A stretch of DNA of 27,030 bases, taken from the NCBI GenBank assembly GCA_002493865.1, contig DLAC01000050.1, positions 1-27,030 of the forward strand, given 5' to 3'. Source of the stretch: Caryophanales bacterium UBA7057. GTDB taxonomy: Bacteria; Bacillota_I; Bacilli_A; RF39; UBA660. Each line of letters begins with the position of its first letter. Position 1 is the stretch's first letter. Below the pieces are notes generated by a model. It searched no databases, was not told the origin of the DNA, and saw only the letters and a list, made by a program, of their open reading frames with translations. Positions 1-7,542 of the stretch are shown in pieces. The position numbers and the translations under genes were made by a program.

Positions 1-227
1 CTTGAAGTCGCAATTTGCGACTTCAAAAAATTATATTTTTTCTCACTTATTTTGAAACAAAATCTATCAGGAAATTTAAGTCTATTTCTAGAAACAGCTT
101 CATTTATTCTCTTTGTTTCTGTCTTGTAAAGTATAGCCAAATCCGTATCTAGCATAACTTGTTTGCCTTCAATTTCATATATCATATTTTCTACTGTGAT
201 TTTTTTCTTTTCTATAACTTCATTCAT
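1..227 (-). CDS. ORF6N (KilA-N-type) domain protein, N-terminal part, cut by window edge
   Basis: Reading leftward from ATG at 227, 75 codons stay open to position 1, so the C-terminus lies outside. The translation carries the ORF6N signature: 'GKQVMLDTDLAILYKTETKR', then INEAVSRN, 'KFPDRFCF' and 'FLKSQIATS'. ORF6N is a DNA-binding-type domain found in phage antirepressor-like proteins and scattered chromosomal genes, often near mobile or defence DNA. GGAGAAG lies a few bases before the ATG, inside the overlapping small ORF at 220-294, so translational coupling is likely. The gene follows comEC on the same strand with only a short gap and is not part of the competence pathway, so I read it as an accessory insertion. 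The domain call is strong; the role is unknown. Confidence 0.8.
   Translation of the reverse strand, partial: MNEVIEKKKITVENMIYEIEGKQVMLDTDLAILYKTETKRINEAVSRNRLKFPDRFCFKISEKKYNFLKSQIATS
2..26. repeat. Perfect 25-bp palindrome inside the ORF6N coding region
   Basis: Two 12-base arms, TTGAAGTCGCAA and TTGCGACTTCAA, surround one central base. In the minus-strand reading frame the palindrome encodes the FLKSQIATS motif of the ORF6N domain. No T-run follows on either visible side, so I do not call it a terminator. Confidence 0.75.
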
Positions 228-294
228 TTTCTTCTCCATCTACATGTTTGATATCTTCAAACATTTTTTCTGTATATTCTTTTATTGCATCCAT
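220..294 (-). pseudogene. 24-codon ORF resembling the truncated start of a DinD-type gene
   Basis: A short ORF starts at ATG 294 behind a very good RBS (AAGGAG), 14 bases after the comEC stop. It encodes MDAIKEYTEKMFEDIKHVDG followed by EENE and a TGA that overlaps the start of the ORF6N gene by 8 bases. From memory of the family, Firmicutes DNA-damage-inducible protein D (DinD/BRO-like) proteins begin with a very similar 'EYTEKxFEDIKHxDE' stretch and then continue for about 250 more residues. Nothing of that remains, so this looks like a 5' remnant now serving as a leader ORF for the ORF6N gene. The alternative is a real leader peptide that resembles DinD by chance. Confidence 0.5.
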
Positions 295-308
295 TTACAT
301 TCTCCTTC

Positions 309-2357
309 CTATGGTGTGCACGTTTTAATTTTTAATTTATTATTTTTAATTTTAAACATAATACTGCCATTCTCATCTGTCCTATAAATTTTTGATTCAT
401 TTAAGTTTTCTAATATTTCCTTATTCGGATGACCATATCTATTATTTTTGCCAACTGAAATAATCGAATATTTTGGATTAATTGTATTTATAAATCCTTT
501 GCTACTACTCGTTTTAGAACCATGATGACCAACCTTTAAAAATAGTAAACTTGGAAGATGATACTTTTTTAAAATCTCTTTTTCCGCGTTCTTAGAAGCA
601 TCTCCCATTAGTAAAAAAGAAGAATTATCTATATTTCCTAATAATACAATACTACTATCATTTTCTAGTTTTCTATCTTTATTTAAAGAGAAAAAGGAAA
701 AATTCCCAATCGTAAAGATATCCCCTTCTCTTAAAATATCATAGGAAATTCTTTTTTTTGTTAATAGTTCTTGAATTCGTTTTTCCTCTTTGGTAAAAGT
801 CCCTTCATTAAAATATACCTTGTTAACCTTCATTTCTTCTAATAACCTATCCGCTTCGCCTACATGATCCAAGTCCCCATGTGTGAGACATAAAATATCT
901 AACTTTCGAATCCCCAAGGAATGAAGGAGTGGCTCCAATGTGTTTTCATAAATAACTCCGGATTTGTTTAAATAGCCTCCTGTATCCACAAGCATAGTTT
1001 GATTATGAGAGTGAATTAATAAAGAATCCCCTTGCCCAACATCGATCATTAAAAAATAGGACTGTGGAATCAAAAAATTATAGTGATATAAAAAGAAAAG
1101 CATTCCTATTAAAAAAGAGCATACCCATTTTCTTTTCCATCGTTTTAAAAATAGAAATAAACCTAAATAATAAAGAACAATCCACCACCAAAAGGGCTTA
1201 TGAAATATAAGGGTTAAAAACTGAAATTTTGAAAGGAAATTAGAAACATCTTCAAATCCCATTCCAAGGATATATGCAATACCAGAAAGAAAAGGAAAAA
1301 AGAAAGATAAAATTTGAATAGGAAATAAAATGATTGTTACGAAAGGAACTAAAACTAAATTCCAAACAATACTTAATAAATTCACAGAAAAATAATAATA
1401 AAGAGCAAGTGGAAGACTACTAAAAAATGCAAAAGTAGAAGAATAAAGAGAACCTAACAGTTTAGATTTCTTCTTTAAAATGCTTTCCGACTGACATATG
1501 AAAAAACTAAGCGTTGCTGAAAACTGAAATCCAACATCAAAAATATAAAATGGCTTCCAAAATAAAATGACAATCATCATGAGACAAAAGCACTGTACTT
1601 TAGACCAATGAAATTGAAATAATTTAGAAATAGTCAAAAACTCCCACAACAGAAAAGTTCTACAAGCAGAAGGAATAAAGTCAATTAGAAAAAGATAACC
1701 AATCAGGAATAAATTTAAGATAAAAAAGGAACACTTAGATTCTTTCTTCTTTCTGAAAAGAAGAAAGGAAAGGCCTCCAATGAGAAGAGAAAAATGCATC
1801 CCAGAGATTGAAAATAGATGACTAATTCCATTTTCTCGAAATCCCTCTTTAGATGAAGTATCCATCTTGGATGAATCCCCTAACAAAAACAAAGAAAGGT
1901 AGGATGCATTCTTCCGTTTAGATATCATAGAGTTTAAATTTCTTTTTATATTTAAGAATAGGTTTTGACTCCTTCCAACTACAACAATCTTCTCTACTTG
2001 AAATGTTACTTTCTCCCTATGATACCATAAATAATACTGGTAATTAAATCCATTCGGAATTGTATTTTTAGATGGTCTTTGAAAGCTTCCAGTTGCCTGT
2101 ATCTGATCTCCAATTTGAATATTCTCAAAAGATTTTAGAAACAGCCTAAGATTAGGCTTCCCTTTGTAATGAATCGAAACCTCTTCTCCACTTTCCGTTC
2201 TCTTTACCTTTGTAACAGTTCCTATGACCATAGAATCATTTTCATTCCAAGTCGTAGGAATTTCTTTGGAAATCGAATGAAGAAAAGAAACAAAAGCAAT
2301 CAAAAAGAGGAAAATAAGAAATACATTAGAGGATAATAAACGGTTCCAATTTGGCAT
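309..2357 (-). CDS. comEC: ComEC/Rec2 competence DNA channel
   Basis: ComEC forms the inner-membrane channel that takes up single-stranded DNA during transformation. The protein starts with a short hydrophobic N-terminal region, followed by a DUF4131-like soluble region. It then has the Competence domain with many membrane segments (about residues 145-435), including 'GISHLFSISGMHFSLL'. A C-terminal metallo-beta-lactamase-fold domain follows, with 'MIDVGQGDSLLIH', the THGDLDH metal motif (about residues 492-498) and 'LKVGHHGSK'. I place the start at ATG 2357 because GGAG lies at the right distance upstream; the reading frame is open further, to ATG 2384, but with no good RBS. That gives 682 aa, a usual length. 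The start overlaps the end of comEA by 32 bases, so the two are translationally coupled. Confidence 0.95.
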   Translation of the reverse strand: MPNWNRLLSSNVFLIFLFLIAFVSFLHSISKEIPTTWNENDSMVIGTVTKVKRTESGEEVSIHYKGKPNLRLFLKSFENIQIGDQIQATGSFQRPSKNTIPNGFNYQYYLWYHREKVTFQVEKIVVVGRSQNLFLNIKRNLNSMISKRKNASYLSLFLLGDSSKMDTSSKEGFRENGISHLFSISGMHFSLLIGGLSFLLFRKKKESKCSFFILNLFLIGYLFLIDFIPSACRTFLLWEFLTISKLFQFHWSKVQCFCLMMIVILFWKPFYIFDVGFQFSATLSFFICQSESILKKKSKLLGSLYSSTFAFFSSLPLALYYYFSVNLLSIVWNLVLVPFVTIILFPIQILSFFFPFLSGIAYILGMGFEDVSNFLSKFQFLTLIFHKPFWWWIVLYYLGLFLFLKRWKRKWVCSFLIGMLFFLYHYNFLIPQSYFLMIDVGQGDSLLIHSHNQTMLVDTGGYLNKSGVIYENTLEPLLHSLGIRKLDILCLTHGDLDHVGEADRLLEEMKVNKVYFNEGTFTKEEKRIQELLTKKRISYDILREGDIFTIGNFSFFSLNKDRKLENDSSIVLLGNIDNSSFLLMGDASKNAEKEILKKYHLPSLLFLKVGHHGSKTSSSKGFINTINPKYSIISVGKNNRYGHPNKEILENLNESKIYRTDENGSIMFKIKNNKLKIKTCTP

Positions 2358-3063
2358 AGACAGCTTCTCCAATCCCACTGACATTCTTTAACTGTTCTAA
2401 GCTTTGAAATCCTCCATTTTGTTCTCTATAACTAATAATTGCCTGTGCTTTACTTTCCCCAATTCCAGGAAGAGTCATGAGTGTTTTTAAATCGCTTTGA
2501 TTAATGGAAACCTTTGTGGCCTCTACGGATTCCTGATTTTCGCTCTTCTCATTACTAATACATGCATCATTAATAATTGGCTCTTCTGGACATTCAATGA
2601 TTGGTGTTGTAGAAGAAGACGCATTATTTTTTTCCTTAAAAGCAAGAATTTCTTCCTTTGTATAAATGACAATGACCATTTCGTCTTCCACTTTTTTACT
2701 TAAATTAATCAAGGAAACATCTGCATTTTCCACTAATCCATTCGCTAAACGAATCACATCTTGAACCCGGCTTCCTTCCTCAACTTCGTAAACTCCAGGA
2801 GAAGTAATGGCACCCTTAATATCTACCGTAACTAATTTAGGAATTGCTTTTTCCTCTTGTTCTTCCTCCTTTTTTGGTTCCTTCTCTTCTTTTACTTCCT
2901 TAATTTCAATTGGAAATTCTTCTACCTTCTTTTTCTCCTTCTTTAAAGAAAAAGACTCAAAATAAAAGTAACCAAATCCTATCAAGCAAAGGATGAAAAA
3001 AAATCCTAAAACGATAAAAATCTTTTTCCTATGTTCTTCTATCCAATAACGAATTTGTATCAT
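2326..3063 (-). CDS. comEA: ComEA competence DNA receptor
   Basis: ComEA is the membrane-anchored receptor that binds double-stranded DNA at the cell surface and hands it to the ComEC channel. Visible in order are an N-terminal transmembrane segment (about residues 15-35), a long Lys/Glu-rich linker, a SLBB-type domain ('VDIKGAITSPGVYEVEEGSR', about 80-135) and a C-terminal pair of helix-hairpin-helix motifs ('LPGIGESKAQAII' and 'VSGIGEAVYAKL'). The length of 245 aa is normal for Gram-positive ComEA. ATG 3063 has a near-perfect AGGAGG. The gene sits 23 bases after the SEDS gene and overlaps comEC. No comEB lies between comEA and comEC, which is common outside Bacillus. Confidence 0.95.
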   Translation of the reverse strand: MIQIRYWIEEHRKKIFIVLGFFFILCLIGFGYFYFESFSLKKEKKKVEEFPIEIKEVKEEKEPKKEEEQEEKAIPKLVTVDIKGAITSPGVYEVEEGSRVQDVIRLANGLVENADVSLINLSKKVEDEMVIVIYTKEEILAFKEKNNASSSTTPIIECPEEPIINDACISNEKSENQESVEATKVSINQSDLKTLMTLPGIGESKAQAIISYREQNGGFQSLEQLKNVSGIGEAVYAKLEPFIIL

Positions 3064-3086
3064 AAAAAAATAACCTCCTAATAAGA

Positions 3087-4268
3087 TTATTTATATTTCT
3101 TAGCAAGTCGGTTACTTTTTTTGGAACTTTCTTCCTTTTTTTCTCGATAAGTGATATTTTCATAATTAATTCTTTGGACAAAAGTAAGTGCTAAAATTAG
3201 ACACATAGCAAAACTTCCACCGTAGCTCATAAACGGAAGTGGCACTCCCGTCATTGGAATTAATCCCATGACTCCCCCTAGATTGACGGAAATATGAAGA
3301 AGAATATAGACCGCAACTCCCATACAAATTAAATATCCTCGACTATTATAACAGTCTTTGGCTATTTTAATCACTCTTCCAATCAAAGCAAAATATAAAG
3401 TCATTAATAAAATAGCGGCAATCATTCCGTTTTCCTCCACAATAATTGGGAAAATAAAGTCAGTATGTGCTTCTGGGAGATATAAATACTTCTGTGTACT
3501 TTTCCCAAGTCCAGTTCCTCGAAATCCTCCATGATTAATCGCAATATAACTATTACAAAGCTGATTTCCATCTCCATAAAAGTTTTCTACACTACAAGGA
3601 TCTGAAAAATTCATTCTTTTTAATTGGCGTTCATTTAAAATAGAAACTCCACTTGTAATAGCAATCGCACTAATCACCAAAAGACAGGATACCATAAAGA
3701 ATATTTTTCCCTTAATTTCCTTAGAAACGGGAGAAAGAAAAAACATAAACGCAACAATCAAACTAAAAATAATAGTCGTTCCAAGATCTGGTTGAATAAA
3801 AATTAAAATGGCTAAACAGACGCAAATTGCAATCGGATAAAGAGCCGTTAAATATCGATCTAATTTATCCTTATGGGACTCATAATATCCTGCTAACCAA
3901 ATAATCGCAATGATTTTCGCAAATTCGCTTGGTTGAATAGAAAATCTTTCAAAGTTTAACCAACTTCTCGCATTATTACTAATATCCCCAAATAAACGAA
4001 CAAATACCAAAGCCCCTGCGACAACCATGATTCCAATCGTAGAAAAGAAAGAATAACTCTTACTATGAAATGGCAAAATGATCAGTGCCACTATCAAACT
4101 AGCCCCTATAAAGACTGCTTGTTTGATAAAATAACGATAAGGAGAAGCCCCATATTTCATAAATGCCGTGATATTACCCGCGGAAAAGATATTAATGAGT
4201 CCAATCGTAATTAAAAGGAGAGTTACAATCAATAATGGCTTGTCAATATTTTTTAATATATTTTTCAT
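3087..4268 (-). CDS. ftsW: SEDS-family peptidoglycan glycosyltransferase (FtsW/RodA type)
   Basis: SEDS proteins polymerise lipid II into glycan strands together with a class B PBP; FtsW acts at the septum and RodA in elongation. The 393-aa protein has about ten hydrophobic segments. It carries the SEDS hallmarks 'QPSEFAKI', 'IQPDLGTTI', 'FRGTGLGKS', 'LPEAHTDFIFPIIVEENG' and a C-terminal 'GVPLPFMSYGGS'. The LPEAHTDFIF form favours FtsW, but this alone does not exclude RodA. I use ATG 4268 because AGGAG lies 7 bases upstream; an in-frame GTG at 4274 lies too close to it. The gene heads the operon with comEA and comEC, an unusual pairing of wall synthesis with DNA uptake. A second SEDS gene lies at 8897. 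Confidence 0.85.
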   Translation of the reverse strand: MKNILKNIDKPLLIVTLLLITIGLINIFSAGNITAFMKYGASPYRYFIKQAVFIGASLIVALIILPFHSKSYSFFSTIGIMVVAGALVFVRLFGDISNNARSWLNFERFSIQPSEFAKIIAIIWLAGYYESHKDKLDRYLTALYPIAICVCLAILIFIQPDLGTTIIFSLIVAFMFFLSPVSKEIKGKIFFMVSCLLVISAIAITSGVSILNERQLKRMNFSDPCSVENFYGDGNQLCNSYIAINHGGFRGTGLGKSTQKYLYLPEAHTDFIFPIIVEENGMIAAILLMTLYFALIGRVIKIAKDCYNSRGYLICMGVAVYILLHISVNLGGVMGLIPMTGVPLPFMSYGGSFAMCLILALTFVQRINYENITYREKKEESSKKSNRLAKKYK

Positions 4269-4383
4269 ACACACTCTCCTTTCTACCTTACTATTATCAT
4301 ATCATATTTTAAAATGATTGTTTTTTTATATTTACTTTCCTTTACAAAAATAGACTTTTGTAATAACATTCTTTTCCCTGATG

Positions 4384-4405
4384 GAATACTTTATATTAGG
4401 TAATT
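4384..4405 (+). promoter_or_regulatory. Candidate sporulation-type promoter element of the miniprotein gene
   Basis: The stretch GAATACT-TTATATTAG-G-TAATT lies about 20 bases before the ATG at 4426. Nearly the same sequence (GAATATC-TTATATTAG-A-TAATT) lies upstream of the CotY/Z-like gene at 8050. The sharing by two cysteine-rich, spore-like genes suggests a common late sigma factor, but I cannot match it cleanly to a known consensus. Confidence 0.4.
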
Positions 4406-4425
4406 AAAAAAAGGAGGGGAAATTT

Positions 4426-4587
4426 ATGTATTATTATGGCGGAGGATCTGACTGTGGATGCCCTAGTACTCCTTGCTACCCATATTTCCAACCATGCTGC
4501 AATGGAAACAATACATCTAACTATGCAATTGTTTTAGTATTATTTATTCTTTTAGTAATCGTAATCGGTTCTAGATTCAGTCGTTAA
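4426..4587 (+). CDS. YjcZ-like small cysteine-rich membrane protein, putative sporulation miniprotein
   Basis: This 53-aa ORF sits behind a strong RBS (AAGGAGGGG). The N-terminal half is rich in Gly, Tyr, Pro and Cys (MYYYGGGSDCGCPSTPC, then a Cys-Cys pair). The C-terminal half is one hydrophobic helix (NYAIVLVLFILLVIVIGSRF). This layout, a Gly/Tyr head plus an 'A-V-LFILLVIV' tail, matches the YjcZ family of Bacilli sporulation proteins, whose members are usually 25-55 aa. The function of that family is poorly known. The gene has its own strong terminator and a promoter-like element shared with the coat gene at 8050. The five cysteines are more than usual for YjcZ. Confidence 0.7.
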   Translation: MYYYGGGSDCGCPSTPCYPYFQPCCNGNNTSNYAIVLVLFILLVIVIGSRFSR

Positions 4588-4602
4588 ACAATGGAAATAG
4601 CT

Positions 4603-4640
4603 AAAAAGAGAGATTAGAAAATAAACTAATTTCTCTTTTT
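4603..4640 (+). terminator. Rho-independent terminator after the miniprotein gene
   Basis: AAAAAGAGAGATTAG pairs with CTAATTTCTCTTTTT across a short A/T loop, leaving a T-run on the plus strand. By symmetry it could also work on the minus strand. Confidence 0.85.
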
Positions 4641-4651
4641 CACATTTATGT

Positions 4652-4680
4652 TTGAGTATTTTTAGAAGTTATGTTATAAT
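4652..4680 (+). promoter_or_regulatory. SigA-type promoter of def
   Basis: TTGAGT (4652-4657), a 17-base spacer and TATAAT (4675-4680), with a TG just before the -10 box. It lies about 30 bases before the deformylase start. Confidence 0.75.
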
Positions 4681-4709
4681 TTGACTTGTAAAAAAAGTGG
4701 TGAAGAAAA

Positions 4710-5255
4710 ATGTTGAAAATGAAAGATATTTTAGACGAAAAAGATCCAAAATTAAGAATGAAAAGTGAAGAAGTTACTTTTCCAATGACGAAAGAGGATC
4801 TAAAAAACATTGATTTAATGGAAGAGTATCTAATTAATAGTCAAATTGAAGAGATGGCTGAAAAGTATGATTTGCGTCCTGGAATGGGATTATCTGCCGT
4901 ACAAATCGGTGTTTTAAAAAGATATATTGTTATTGTCGATGATACAGAAGAAGGATTTGAAACTTATGTCATGATAAATCCAAAGATTATTTCTACTTCT
5001 GAAGAGATGATTTATGTAGAAAGTGGTGAAGGATGTCTATCCGTCAATCGTGAATGCGAAGGAATTGTACCAAGATACGCAAGAGTTACGGTTGAAGGAT
5101 ACGATACAGAGGGTAATAAAATTAGAGTACGTGCCCGTGAAGAATTAGCCATTGCTTTTCAACATGAAATTGACCATTTAAATGGAATCTTGTTTGTCGA
5201 TAAAATTGATCCGAAAAATCCATATCGAAATATGGAACAGTATCGGCCTATTTAA
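4710..5255 (+). CDS. def: Peptide deformylase, type II
   Basis: This metalloenzyme removes the formyl group from the N-terminal methionine of new proteins. All three motifs are visible: motif 1 'GMGLSAVQIG' (Gln65), motif 2 'EGCLS' (Cys109) and motif 3 'QHEIDH' (His152, Glu153, His156). Cys109 and the two histidines are the metal ligands. The segment between motifs 1 and 2 and the phrase 'GEGCLSVNRECEGIVPRYAR' fit the Gram-positive type II group, as does the 181-aa length. Motif 1 has Ser-Ala-Val where Ala-Ala-Pro is usual. It has its own SigA promoter and is followed after 53 bases by the HipA-like gene with no clear terminator between. Confidence 0.95.
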   Translation: MLKMKDILDEKDPKLRMKSEEVTFPMTKEDLKNIDLMEEYLINSQIEEMAEKYDLRPGMGLSAVQIGVLKRYIVIVDDTEEGFETYVMINPKIISTSEEMIYVESGEGCLSVNRECEGIVPRYARVTVEGYDTEGNKIRVRAREELAIAFQHEIDHLNGILFVDKIDPKNPYRNMEQYRPI

Positions 5256-5308
5256 AACAATTTTTCTAGTCTTTATTATCCTATAAATTTTATTTTGGAG
5301 AAAATTTT

Positions 5309-6247
5309 ATGATGACAAATGAAACTGAAGATTTTACTATTATAGATTGTTGTACAGATGAAACTGAAATTTTGGAAATTGAATGCGAAAAATTAATCCG
5401 GTATCAACAAGACAAAGAAGAAGAATTAGATCTACTCGCTCAATATATCAGTCAAGAAACAAATGTTCCAAAATCTAGTATTTTTACTGGGGAATTTAAT
5501 TGTAGAATAGAAAACTGGCATAAAATAAACGGTGAATATTATTACTTTAAACCAATGCATGATTCTCTTTCCTTTTTCAATGAATTACTTGGAGAGGTCA
5601 TATCCCAATATTTTGAATTAGATACTGTTCATTATAAAATTGCCAAGTTAAAAGTAAAAGGAAAGGAGGAACAATACGGAATCGCTTCTAAAAACTTTTG
5701 TAATCCAAAATATACGTATAAAGCCTTAATTGATTATGTATGTGAAACTGATAGTTTACACATTTTTGAGAAAGATTTAAGGATTCTTGATAAGATAAAA
5801 GTAATCTGTAAATCTGAAGGAGAATTTAGACTACTACAAGATGATTTAAAAAAGATGTTTATTAGACATTTTTATAATGCACAGGGCGATGGTGGAAATG
5901 GACAGAATATTTTTCTAATGAGTACGCCAAATGGCATAAGACTCGCTCCATTATTAGATTATGAAATGGCTTATATTGGCTACGCAGATCTACATAGATG
6001 TTTCTGGGATATTGGAGAATTAGATGTAACGAATCCAAGAACCATCCATTTATTTAGAAATGATACTAGATTTCAGGAATTACTATGTAAACTGATGGAT
6101 GCCAATATGAATCAATTTATTTCAGAAATAGAAGACTCATTTAAAATCAAAGTTCCAATGGAAGACAAAAGTCACTATATAAAATATGAGACCAGAATCA
6201 AAGAATTAGTTTTAGAAAATAATTTAATCAAAAGAAAAGCAAGTTAA
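5309..6247 (+). CDS. HipA-like kinase-fold protein without an antitoxin partner
   Basis: The middle and C-terminal parts resemble the HipA/CtkA kinase-like fold. 'YYYFKP' (Lys81) could be the ATP-binding lysine, followed by 'FFNELLGEVIS'. 'GDGGNGQNIFL' (Asp194, Asn197, Asn200) resembles the catalytic loop, and 'IRLAPLLDYEMAY' (Asp217) matches the 'L-A-P-x-x-D' metal-binding segment of HipA. HipA toxins phosphorylate Glu-tRNA synthetase, but related proteins have other substrates. No HipB-like helix-turn-helix gene lies beside it, and the N-terminal 60 residues are acidic and unlike HipA. The gene may be co-transcribed with def. The fold assignment is moderate and the substrate unknown. Confidence 0.55.
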   Translation: MMTNETEDFTIIDCCTDETEILEIECEKLIRYQQDKEEELDLLAQYISQETNVPKSSIFTGEFNCRIENWHKINGEYYYFKPMHDSLSFFNELLGEVISQYFELDTVHYKIAKLKVKGKEEQYGIASKNFCNPKYTYKALIDYVCETDSLHIFEKDLRILDKIKVICKSEGEFRLLQDDLKKMFIRHFYNAQGDGGNGQNIFLMSTPNGIRLAPLLDYEMAYIGYADLHRCFWDIGELDVTNPRTIHLFRNDTRFQELLCKLMDANMNQFISEIEDSFKIKVPMEDKSHYIKYETRIKELVLENNLIKRKAS

Positions 6248-6268
6248 TGAAAATCAACTTGTTTTTTT
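6240..6268. terminator. Bidirectional terminator between convergent genes
   Basis: CAAGTT (6240-6245) pairs with AACTTG (6256-6261), followed by seven Ts on the plus strand. On the minus strand the stem is followed by CTTTTCTTTT. It serves the HipA-like gene and the histidine kinase; the kinase stop codon lies in the T-run. Confidence 0.8.
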
Positions 6269-7451
6269 ATTTTAGGATACCACAATCTTCTTGGATTGGA
6301 AGAGTAATTACTACCTTCGTACCTCTCTTTCCCCTAGAACTATATTTCATTGTTCCATGATGAAGACGAATAATTTCTTTTGATAAATGTACCCCTACTC
6401 CAGTTCCTGTTGGTTTCGTAGTAAAAAATAGTTCACCTAAATGAGAAAGAGATTCTTTGGAAATACCACTCCCATTATCTAAAATCTCAATGATTAATTT
6501 GTCTTTTTTGATTTTAGTGTCTAACGAAATACTGTTAGATCCTGCCTCCAAACTATTTTTAATAAGATTCATAAATACTTGTTTTAACCGATCATAATCC
6601 GCAAATAAGAATAATTCTTCATTACATGTAGGGATTTCTAATGTGCAATCATGTTTTCTTAATAATAATTCTACAGTATCTTTTAAATCCTCCATTAAAA
6701 GATAGAAATCCATAATATCTGGATGAATCGTAACGTTTCTTAAACTCATAAAATCATTCATAATCACTAACGTTCTTTCAACTTCATTTTTAAGAATCGG
6801 CAAATACCTTTCTGTTTTCTTTACATCTTTTGGATCCATCATATCTAAATATCCTTTACAAACCGCAATTGGATTTTTAATTTCATGAGTAATTTTAAAT
6901 AAGTTTTTTTCTATTTCATCCATACTTTCTTCGACATCCTTTACTTTTACAAAAAAAGGAGTCAATTTGAATAATAATAAATGTTCAATTAGTAATAATA
7001 AAAATACAATCAGTAAAAGTGTTAGTAACAAAGTATTTCTTTGAAATAAGACAAATGATATTAAGAAGCCTTTGAATACCAAAGCACTCTCTTCCTTATT
7101 TAAGAGATTCTCTGGGAAAAAGATTTCAATGACGAAATAACCCCCAAGTAATAGTACCATCCAACTAGTAGAAATCATTGGAACTAAAAAAGATGCAAGT
7201 ATAGTAGGAATTGATAATAAAAGTCCAACTTCCCATCTTCTTTCTTTATAAGCTAGAATAATAAACAGATCTAAGAAGAAATAACGAACAATAGAAGGAA
7301 AGATAAAACAAAAGGTAAAAGCAACAAGCAAAAATAAGATATAATTTTCAATTGTATGCCCATATCTATTTTTTAAAGCATAATTTCTATAAATGAAATA
7401 TAAACAAACAATCATACAGAGTGATAAAAATAAGTCCTCAAAAAAACACAT
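6267..7451 (-). CDS. Membrane sensor histidine kinase, KinB-like, orphan
   Basis: The protein has an N-terminal half with about six hydrophobic segments (residues 5-160) and no extracellular sensor domain. A HisKA dimerisation helix follows with 'NLFKITHEIKNP' (His189), then the ATPase domain: N box 'QVFMNLIKNSLEAG', G1 'ILDNGSGIS' and G2 'GTGVGVHLSKEII'. A six-helix membrane sensor plus a THEIKNP H box is the layout of Bacillus KinB, which feeds the Spo0A phosphorelay. No response regulator gene is adjacent, as expected for a phosphorelay kinase. I start at ATG 7451 behind AAGAAGGGA; the frame is open to a TTG at 7469. Two Spo0A-type boxes lie over its promoter. KinB-like is an inference; a histidine kinase is certain. 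Confidence 0.85.
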   Translation of the reverse strand: MCFFEDLFLSLCMIVCLYFIYRNYALKNRYGHTIENYILFLLVAFTFCFIFPSIVRYFFLDLFIILAYKERRWEVGLLLSIPTILASFLVPMISTSWMVLLLGGYFVIEIFFPENLLNKEESALVFKGFLISFVLFQRNTLLLTLLLIVFLLLLIEHLLLFKLTPFFVKVKDVEESMDEIEKNLFKITHEIKNPIAVCKGYLDMMDPKDVKKTERYLPILKNEVERTLVIMNDFMSLRNVTIHPDIMDFYLLMEDLKDTVELLLRKHDCTLEIPTCNEELFLFADYDRLKQVFMNLIKNSLEAGSNSISLDTKIKKDKLIIEILDNGSGISKESLSHLGELFFTTKPTGTGVGVHLSKEIIRLHHGTMKYSSRGKRGTKVVITLPIQEDCGILK

Positions 7452-7473
7452 ATGATTCCCTTCTTTCAAGAAT

Positions 7474-7507
7474 ATTATATGTGTTCTTTTTGTCGAATAT
7501 TGTCGAA
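7474..7507 (-). promoter_or_regulatory. Promoter of the kinase gene with two tandem Spo0A-type boxes
   Basis: On the minus strand TATAAT (7479-7474) lies 23 bases before the kinase start. The -35 region, about 7497-7502, is a poor match. On the plus strand TTGTCGAA occurs at 7490-7497 and again at 7500-7507, exactly 10 bases apart. TGTCGAA is the Spo0A box core, and pairs one helical turn apart at a weak -35 region are known from Spo0A-activated SigA promoters such as spoIIG. This suggests Spo0A control of the kinase. Confidence 0.65.
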
Positions 7508-7542
7508 AAATGTAATTTTTCCTTCGAATTTGTCATTTTCGA

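Noticed and set aside
2..26. Palindrome as a rho-independent terminator
   Set aside because: It lies inside an open ORF6N frame. Ts precede rather than follow the stem on the minus strand, and As follow it on the plus strand.
163..387. Plus-strand ORF of 74 codons
   Set aside because: Phe/Ile-rich composition from the antisense of the ORF6N gene and comEC end; no RBS.
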